From Stachybotrys elegans (Eukaryota; Ascomycota; Sordariomycetes; Hypocreales; Stachybotryaceae), in the NCBI GenBank assembly GCA_020746835.1, contig JAGPNK010000023.1, positions 186,001-250,000 of the forward strand: a stretch of DNA of 64,000 bases. The letters are read 5' to 3'. The notes under the pieces were generated by a model that saw only the letters and a list, made by a program, of their open reading frames with translations, searched no databases and had not been told where the DNA came from. Both the position numbers and the translations under genes were made by a program. The number at the start of each line of letters is the position of its first letter. The stretch's first letter is position 1. Of this stretch, positions 56,625 to 64,000 are shown piece by piece.

Positions 56625-57529
56625 ACGTGTTAGTTGCAGTACGTTTGAGTGTAACAGACAAAGACCTACCTGATGCCAGCTTCGCCGGCCAGCAGGAAAA
56701 GTTCCTGAATATTTATGGCTGCGATGCGTTCTCAACGCTGTCGACACTGAAAGTGGCTTTGACAGTGTGCCTATAATGCTGCGTGGGCCTGGGAAAACGT
56801 CGTCCAAGGTTCCGTCAGATGAGTATCAGGTTTCAGGCCTCTTCTGGCAGATGAAAGCCTGACGCTTATTCAAAAGAAACGAGGGGACAGGCGCTGAAGC
56901 GAACACCGACTCGCAACGTGCCAACTGCCAAGCGGAGCCGGAGTGTTTGGTGCTGGAAGACACGGAAATCATCAAGCCTGGGCTGGGTATGCGCCATTGA
57001 AATCATTAGAGATGCTCGTCATGAAGGCATACGCGCTCCGCAACCTAAAATTCATTGCATCTGGCCTTTTGATTGGACAGATGGTTGTGTTTGGCCGAGT
57101 TTGCCTCATTGAATCTGCAAGCGACTGACAATCTTGTCAATAATCCGGTTCTGGTAATCAGCACCACCACCGACTCGGACTAGTCCCCATTATGCGACGA
57201 GCTGCAGCCATTGTCACAGATCATGGAGGATTTGCTTCACATGCTGCCATAGTCAGTTGAGAGCCTAGTCTTCCCACTGTTGTAGGGACAGGAACCACAA
57301 CTCATATCCTCCACAGTAGTCAGGACATGACTGTCTTGTGTGTCAGGGGCAGCAGTGGTCTTGTTTATGAAGGCAAATACAAAATAGAAAGCAACACAAT
57401 CAACGTTTCGGATTTCACCACCACAAGAACGAGCGTCATGATCAACCTTGCCCAGCGGCAGTATATCGGTGGCGGAAACTACCCGCCGATGGTATTGGAT
57501 TTGCCTGAATTGATCGTGGTTACCAATTA
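56625..57529 (+). pseudogene. relic of a PEP synthase / PEP-utilising enzyme
   Basis: Two conserved parts of phosphoenolpyruvate synthase are readable. The ATP-grasp signature [21 protein letters not shown] lies at about 56640-56695. The swivelling phosphohistidine domain lies at about 57180-57400: V-P-I-M-R-R-A-A-A-I-V-T-D-H-G-G, S-H-A-A-I-V-S, then TGA where Arg is expected, then L-P-T-V-V-G-T-G. The part between is drastically shortened and out of frame. The stop fits one CGA-to-TGA transition. These enzymes are bacterial-type and patchy in fungi, so a transferred gene that later decayed is plausible. Confidence 0.7.
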
Positions 57530-58357
57530 GATCCAAATCTATCCAATGGCACTTGTACGTTACGACAACCAAAAGGTATGATTCCAATGCCAAGCAAAGG
57601 ATTGCATTGGTAATAAAGGACTATCCAAGAAAACCTGATTATTTTGTGGACAACTCTCTGGTGGGTTGTCGGCTCTATCTGACATTATTCGGCTCAGCGA
57701 CTTCAAGACCAGTAAATATGCAGCCTTGGTTGGCGCCGCCGGGTTTGAACCGAAAGAGGAGAAACCATTTTAGGTTTCCGACGTCAAGATACTACTCGCC
57801 ATTGTACCACGAAAGCTTCATGGGCCCCAATGGATACAAACCGGCAGCTTAGAGGCACACGAGCCTACTCTAGGACTACAGTGATATCATACTTACATAT
57901 TTGTGGATAGGTGTGATTAGGTTACTTGCATAATAACTATTTAGTGTGCCAGCATCAATGACAATGTAATCGGTGACTATGATGCAACCTTTTCGGCTAT
58001 TTGCCATTGATTCGCCTGGTTGTATAGTCATTCCGTCAGGATTGCGTTTATATGACTGTCAGGAAACAAAATTCGGAATATTCGGTAATTTCTTCACACA
58101 TGACTCGTCAAGCAAGCCGAGATATAGTCAAAGCTGTGGGTGAACTTCCATATAAAATGACTTAATTGCTAGGCACCTAATCATTGACGGGATGAACCCT
58201 ATATCCGTCAGTACGATTTACGGTTGCCTTTCTTACAGAAGACAGCATCACTAAATCCAAATCAGAACCGGCTGCAGGCTATCCTCTATCCATTCCATAA
58301 TCTTTGCATTTTTATTTATTTTGGTTTCCCCCCTAAAGGACGCGTAGTATTTGAACA
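57530..58357. other. intergenic region, no gene seen
   Basis: About 830 bp, moderately AT-rich, upstream of the aquaporin gene. Confidence 0.5.
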
Positions 58358-59256
58358 ATGAGTCGTCTACATTCTGACAAAACACCCGTTTCAGTAGGGT
58401 CTCAGACACAGCAAGTATCCCTCTTGCAACGGTATTATTAACACTAATGAATCACCGACCCGCGATAATATTATTGGAATATGCGGAGAATTCTTCGGCA
58501 CAGTTCTATTCCTGCTGTTTGCTTTCGCTGGTACCCAGACCGCTTACCTCCATAGCCCACCTGTCGAGAACAGGGTAGGCGCTCCTGCAAATACGTCGAC
58601 CTTGTTATACATAGCGTTGAGCTTTGGCTTTTCACTTGCAGTCAGTGCAGGGATTTTTTTCAGAATCAGTGGAGGGTTATTCAATCCGGCTGTAAGTGTT
58701 TCGCAATCCAGTGGGACAGGTCTAACAGATAAAGGTTACGTTCGGTCTTGTACTCGTCCGGGCTATGCCACCCATCCGTGGCGCTCTCCTCGTCGTCGTA
58801 CAGCTTGTTGGCGGCATCGTCGCCGCCGCCTTGGTCAGCGCTCTACTGCCTGGACCCCTGACCGTTGGTACCTCCCTTGGTGGTGGCACCTCTGTTGCGC
58901 GAGGCTTGTTCATCGAGATGTTTTTGACCAGCTTCCTCCTCCTCACCGTTTTCTTCTTAGCCATAGAAAGGCAAAGGGCCACATTCATTGCGCCTGTCGG
59001 ATTCGGCTTGGCGCTATTTGTCGCCATGCTTGCGGGGGCATATTTTACTGGTGCCAGCCTCAACCCGGCAAGGAGCTTTGGGCCATGCGTCGTTATGGGA
59101 AATTTCCAAGGCTATCATTGGATTTATTGGGTTGGGCCTGGCCTAGGGTCCATCGCCTCGGCAGGGTTTTATAAGTTGATGAAGTTGCTTGGGTATGAGA
59201 CAGCAAATGTTGGCCAGCACGGTCCCGAAATTGAGATGGCAGCCTCCACGGTATAA
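58358..59256 (+). CDS. aquaporin / MIP-family channel, N-terminus unresolved
   Basis: Membrane channel for water or small neutral solutes. Six hydrophobic helices and both N-P-A loops are seen: L-F-N-P-A-V at the end of exon 1 (ends 58691) and S-L-N-P-A-R-S-F-G-P in exon 2 (58735-59256). The residue after the second NPA is Arg, and G-I-C-G-E-F-F-G-T starts helix 1. The intron of 43 nt splits N-P-A|V. The ATG at 58358 (M-S-R-L-H-S) is in a different frame from helix 1, and the helix 1 frame has no ATG after its upstream stop. Either a frameshift near 58430, a base error or a missed exon is needed. From helix 1 on, the gene looks intact. Confidence 0.75.
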
Positions 59257-59539
59257 TAAGAGAAAGATGAGCTTTAGGATAAGGACTTGGATTTATTTTT
59301 ACAACCAAACACCTTCGGCTGGCCTTGTGTGCTCTAACAAGGCCAGCCTCGTTAGAACACTTCTAAGGGCTAGAGCCAACGAATGGTATATGTATACATT
59401 GAGTCTGCTAACTGTAGGTCCCCCTGACTGCATATGCTTTTATTACTGCTACCACTACTATAGCCCCCTTATTATTCTCTAGCTCTAGATAATAAGTGAT
59501 ATTAGCTATAGTCTAATAATCCCTTTATTATTTAATACT

Positions 59540-59640
59540 ATTCTTTAGTCCTATAGATAGCAAGGCCACTATTGCTTGTATATACTATTGTTCTTTTTTC
59601 TACACTAGACATACCTACTATATTATTATTACAATCAAAT
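59540..59640 (+). repeat. dispersed repeat B, AT-shifted copy
   Basis: TTCTTTAGTCC and GATAGCAAGGCCACTATTG match 43110-43205. Many C/G positions of that copy are T/A here, as expected after RIP. Confidence 0.5.
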
Positions 59641-60249
59641 AGAGGAAGCCTATAGCTGTATCAAGAAGCTCCCACCGCACTGAGAATCTTTACTTGCAAG
59701 TAGCCCGGACAGTTCGATGAGCGACCCGAGAGATGCAAGCGCTGTGGCGCGCCGTGTGCTTACGGCTTTAGCAGGTCGGGAGAGACTATCCATGTCAACA
59801 TTCACGATCGCCATCACGGTCAGGTACCGCGTTGCCCGTCTTGGTCGCGTCCACATGCTCACACCAATACCAATTGACTCCCATCGATCTGTTGCAGCTT
59901 GCAAAATTTCAGCAACGGACCGCCTCATCGCTAGATACTTGAGCCGCACTGCCTTGGTCGGGAAGACTATTATGGGTATTCGATGTGAGTGGCGTTGAAT
60001 CGTTGAAGAATGAGGCACTGACAAATAACCGACTGCCAGTACGTGGTTTTGATGCATGCGGTGTTGCCTGTCACCCACCTCCACGACCATTTTTGCTTTG
60101 ATATCTGTAATTTCTCGCAGACTATCATTGTCCAATATTATAAAGCACTCTTATGTCTGATCGCACAGGTCATCAAAGCATACAATGCTATGACCCATGT
60201 GCTGCCAATAGTTCTCTGGCATTCGAGCTGTATAACAACTTCCTATACA

Positions 60250-60368
60250 ATCGAGTTTTCTAACCAATTGTTATCTATTGATCTGATATTGTCTTTATCA
60301 TCAGAGGGGGCCTCCTCGAAGTCACTGGTCTGTATCCCATTGGGGCACACGAACGGGAAATCCCACAT
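60250..60368 (+). repeat. dispersed repeat A, copy 2
   Basis: Best partner of the copy at 21610-21727, same orientation, with about a dozen differences over 115 bp. It lies directly against the broken end of the MFS gene at about 60400. Confidence 0.72.
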
Positions 60369-60389
60369 ATCTGGTCAGCGTCTTTCCGT

Positions 60390-61137
60390 CATTCTGAGTA
60401 TTGCGGCAGACCATCTCCATGTGACGGCTGTGGAAAAAGCACCACCAACTTATGGCCCCAGAACACTGGCAATTCCATATACCGCCGAAAGGAAGCCGGT
60501 ATATTTTGGCCTCGTCTTGGCGTCGGCAATAAATGCCACGATGGTGTATGACCCGGAACTAAAACCAGAGGCACAAATGCCAGCGATGGTTCGGCCTGTA
60601 ATGAAGGCGGCCGATATAGGTGCTACTGCATAGAGAAGGCTACCAGCTTGAAATATGAGGATGGCAGTAATGAAGCTTCGCTTTAGAGGAAAGTACTTGT
60701 AGACCTTGCCCCAGGTGGACTGAAAGCCGCCTGTCGTCATAAAGAAAGCTACACCATACCATGAGACATCCTGCAGACCCTGGAAGTCATCCGTGATGGC
60801 CGGTACGGCTGTCGCCACAATGGTCTTATGAATCAACGGTTAGGCATGTTGTGCTCAAAGGTGGAAGGGAGCCTACCATGTCAAGGGCGATGAGAAAGAC
60901 GCTGCAAAAGAGAGATATGAGAATCAGCCATAGCCTGAGACCTGTCGGATAATCGGGTGTTGAAACATCCTCAGACGATGATGCGGCAGGCTCAACAGGA
61001 TCCCACGAGGTTTTCTTTTCCGCTGAACCTTGTCCTGTTGATGCACTGGAGAAGGGGTTGCTCGTCGGCGCAATGACACTTTGACTCTCACCAAGCGTCA
61101 GTGATGTTGACGAAGAATTATGTTCTATCACAGCCAT
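60390..61137 (-). pseudogene. truncated DHA2-type MFS transporter
   Basis: N-terminal third of a drug:H+ antiporter (14-helix type). Exon 1 (61137-60877) encodes a long Ser-rich cytoplasmic start and helix 1 (L-F-C-S-V-F-L-I-A-L-D-M). A 52-nt intron follows, then T-I-V-A-T-A-V-P-A-I-T and the motif-A region W-G-K-V-Y-K-Y-F-P-L-K-R from 60824. The frame meets TAA at 60452-60450, where G-P-L-I-G-G is expected (here G-P-stop-V-G-G), and homology continues to V-T-W-R-W at about 60405 before ending next to repeat A. About ten helices are missing. Loss probably came with insertion or recombination at the repeat. Confidence 0.75.
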
Positions 61138-61500
61138 GGTGCGGACAATCGTCTCTTGCTGCTGTATACCAGGTGTCTACTTTGTGTGTCGTTAGTCTTG
61201 CCCGCGAATTCTTCCACGGTGATTCCAACGCAAGCTAGGGGGCAGCCGTGGAGGGCACACACTGCAAGGTTTATGTCCGAGCTGTGCATGCCAACGCGAG
61301 AAAATCAAGGGTGGTGCGGAGGTCGGCGATCGGACGAAAGGAGCATGAGGTTCATTCGCTGCAACGCTATTTTTATGGAAATCCCTTGGCGCTCCAGCCT
61401 ACAGCAATGTCACCACCTAAGCGCGCTACAAAGTACCTTTGGGGGAGCGGATGCCTTGCATTGGGTAACAATGAGCGTCCCCTGTGCTGCTATGCCACGT
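61138..61500. other. spacer, no gene seen
   Basis: About 360 bp upstream of the truncated MFS gene, holding its former promoter and the 3' flank of the SDR relic. Confidence 0.45.
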
Positions 61501-62440
61501 TCATGCATATCTATGACTCAGGCGGTTCGCGTGCAATTCTTCTACACTCTCCACTATCTCCAACACACCGGCAAACTCGAGCTCCGCCATGGTCTCGTCC
61601 CACAGTCGCGACCTGAAATCTTTACCTTCGGATGAGTACCAAAAGGGGGGATATCTGTCACCGTCGGCATTCAAGCCAACCATGAGAGGAGGAGGTCTCA
61701 CGGTTTGATAGTCCAGTCGCACACAAACGAGCCGTGGCTGTCTGTACCCTGTGCGAGTACCGCATCTACATACGTACTGGCAGCCACATGTACTGATCGC
61801 GACAGTAGAGCCTGCTCCATACGCGCCTGGAGAGAGGATGGCCATGATTATTCGCGGGAAAATGCCGTTTGGCCTGTCATGCCCGGGTTTGCGACGTGGA
61901 TTATGACATGCTCGGGAGATATATACTCGGCGAGCTTAGACACGAACATGATTTGCAGCAGCTTGGTTCTCTTGTACCAGGGGAATCTTGCAAATAGTTC
62001 GGGCTTTTGAAAGTGTGCAAAATGGGACTTTTAGACTCAATCGTCGTGTGGTAGGAAAGGTCAGAGCCAATGACGCTCAGTACAGGTGTTGCTCCCGCAA
62101 TCTTCTTGGCCTTGAGGATGGGAAGAAGCAACACAGCCAGGAGCATTGTTGAGAGGTAATTTACTTGCAGCGTCGGCTCGTTTTGTGTTTCTGGAGAGAC
62201 GGTGAATTCGCTTTTTATGAGACCAGCGTTGAGCATTATCAAATCGATGCGTTCCAGTCCTGCGCATTTCGCTGCAATGGCACGAACCGATGTGTACAGA
62301 GCCATATCAACGACCCAGACTGCTATCGAGGCGCTAGGGAACTCCTTTCGCAGCTTCCCGGCGGCTTCCTCTCCGCTGGACTGACAGCGGACGCCCATTA
62401 TAAGGTGCCCAAGGCCGATTGCCATTACATAGAATCTACA
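61501..62440 (-). pseudogene. truncated and frameshifted short-chain dehydrogenase
   Basis: The minus-strand frame from 62425 encodes an SDR of the retinol-dehydrogenase-like fungal type: D-L-I-M-L-N-A-G with V-N-Y-L-S-T-M-L-L, V-L-S-V-I-G-S-D. Homology continues in a second frame (V-A-N-P-G-M-T-G-Q-T-A around 61880) and a third (F-W-Y-S-S-E-G-K-D-F-R-S-R-L-W) to a stop at 61501. The glycine-rich cofactor loop that should precede is absent; sequence turns into the AT-rich block at about 62450, so the 5' end has been lost. Introns may account for part, not all, of the frame changes. Confidence 0.65.
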
Positions 62441-62449
62441 TCCAGAGCT

Positions 62450-64000
62450 TTACCCTCTAACCAATAGGATAAGCAAGGTAAGTTTTACTACTTTAAGCTT
62501 AATCATTAGGATAAGCTAGATAAGGTAAGGATAAAAATAGAGAGATCTACTAAATAATCTATATATCCTTATTATTATATTTATTATCTTAATATATCTT
62601 TCTTAAAGAACTTATCTATAAGTTTACTTTTAATTCTATATCTATTAGTATTTTTAAACTATTTTTTAAAATATAATTTCTATTTCTCTTTTTTATATAA
62701 ATGATTATAATTAATATTAATAGTATATATTCTATTTTAAGGCAAGAGTTATAAGGATAATATATCTTAGAGCTAAATTAAATAGCTACTAAATATACTA
62801 TATCTATTTATAGCTAAACCTTTAATTAATTTAAAGCTAGACACTTTTATAGCTAGAGCCCTCTATAGCTAAAGCTCTTTATAACTAGAATTTATTATTA
62901 TATAATATAGTTTAATTAAGGGATTTAATTATAAAACTTCTAAATATATAGCTATATTTATCTAGGGCTTAATTTATTATTAAACTATATATTAATAGCT
63001 AGATTTATTATTAAATAATATAGTTTAGTTTAGAAGTTCTATTAGAGAACCTTTAAATATATAGCTATATTTATTTAAGGCTGGATTTATTATTAAATAG
63101 CCTATTAATAAAGACTAATTTATTATTATATAGTATAATCTACCTTAGCTAAAGTAGCTAATAGTAAATTTAAACTATACTTAAGTATTTAAAATAGTAT
63201 AATAACTTTCTCTTATAATTAAAAAAGGGCTATATTTATAATAGTATTATTTAAATTACTTTAAAAAGTTAGTTAAAATACTAAAATATTTAATTTAAAG
63301 AATTAGCTTTATAAAGTATATAGATAGATAAAAGTATAAAAGAATATTAGAAAAAACTATATATATAGCCTTTTTATTTAAATCCCTTAGGTTTTTTATA
63401 TTAATAAAAGAAGGCTATAACTCTAACTATTATTCTAAAGAGTAAGTTTAAATAGTAAACTATTTTTATTCTATTTTAAAATATAGAAAATAGCTAATTA
63501 AACTTATTCTTTAGAAATATATAAAGAATAATAATAAGCTTATACTATAGATAGTAAAGTCTATAATACCTATTATTAAAAGACTAAAAATAATAATTTA
63601 AAATTTAAGCTAATATATATAATATAGAGTTAAGCTATAAGTTTACTTAATACTTAGTTTTACTAAATAAATCTTAAATTACTTTAAAACTATTTATATA
63701 AAGTAATTATAACTCTTCTCTTTTAGAATATATTAAGTTAGTATCTTTTTTATTTTATTCTATCTCTCTTTTCTTAACTATCCCTAAAATAAATATAATA
63801 ATTTAGTATTTCTATTCTTTATTTTCTAACCTTTTAGCCCTTAAAACTTTCCTTTTATATACCTTATAGTTACTATTCTATCTATATCTATTACTTTCTA
63901 AATAACTATTTAATTCTTTTTTATATTAATCTATTAATATACTATTTTTAAAACCCTAATTTACCTTATTAAATATACCCTTTTATAGCTTTTTTCTATT
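62450..64000. other. extremely AT-rich gene-free block, RIP-like
   Basis: About 1.5 kb made almost only of A and T with isolated AG/CT pairs. CpG is nearly absent, and CpA/TpG dinucleotides are very rare while TpA is abundant: the signature of repeat-induced point mutation of former repeat DNA. No open frame of note. It runs off the window edge. Confidence 0.8.
62885..63115 (+). repeat. imperfect tandem repeat inside the AT-rich block
   Basis: Two units offset by about 113 bp share AAATATATAGCTATATTTAT (62942 and 63055) and flanking TTTATTATTAAA and AATATAGTTTA strings. Possibly part of a mutated element. Confidence 0.6.

Larger units (their letters stand above)
59257..60389. other. AT-rich intergenic region with repeats B and A
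   Basis: Strongly AT-rich at about 59400-59650, with a repeat B copy there and a repeat A copy at 60250-60368. Frames at 59650-60135 are without recognised homology. Confidence 0.5.

Noticed and set aside
56241..56807. 188-codon minus-strand frame
   Set aside because: Antisense to the recognisable MFS and PEP-synthase relics on the plus strand.
57720..57775. tRNA-like string GGGTTTGAACC
   Set aside because: No matching acceptor stem, D-arm or anticodon arm could be folded around it.

Overview
The window comes from the nuclear genome of a filamentous ascomycete, most likely Pezizomycotina. The evidence is short 43-65 nt spliceosomal introns with GTRNGY donors and CTAAC-type branch sites, Pth11-like receptors, HET-domain genes, a Zn2Cys6 regulator with a fungal_trans-type region, many P450s, and AT-rich stretches that look mutated by RIP. 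I infer Sordariomycetes from gene content only. No ribosomal RNA, tRNA or CRISPR was recognised.

Layout. 0.3-15.6 kb: ordinary accessory genes (CFEM/Pth11 receptor, GMC oxidoreductase, SGNH esterase, M20 amidohydrolase, second Pth11-like protein, ankyrin protein) with a truncated HET N-terminus and a broken vWA gene between them. 17-24 kb: a graveyard holding a shattered HET gene, an AAA+ ATPase relic that has lost Walker A, and dispersed repeats. 24.1-25.3 kb: an intact three-exon gene encoding a 341-residue protein with nine copies of a Y-Y-P-K-W-F motif. I recognise no family for it, and it is the most unusual object in the window. 26.3-27.4 kb: remains of a highly reducing polyketide synthase (AT to DH).

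28-47.5 kb: a secondary-metabolism-like block. It holds a P450, an SDR, a transcription factor with two tandem Zn2Cys6 clusters, a phytanoyl-CoA-type dioxygenase, an aldo-keto reductase fused to a RidA/YjgF domain, an MFS transporter, a dead P450, and two more P450s, one with a 6-nt micro-exon. No intact backbone synthase lies in the window. Either the PKS relic is the lost core enzyme, the core lies elsewhere, or the repeat-motif protein is a peptide precursor (speculative).

48-62.4 kb: decayed transporters (OPT, CorA-like, MFS), one intact HET gene, a secreted alpha/beta hydrolase lacking the nucleophile serine, a PEP-synthase relic, an aquaporin, a truncated MFS gene whose homology ends close to a dispersed repeat, and a truncated SDR. 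From about 62.45 kb to the end the DNA is extremely AT-rich and has no genes.

CDS coordinates span start to stop and include introns; exon limits are in the evidence text. Splice sites were assigned by eye from consensus, phase and family similarity, not from transcripts.
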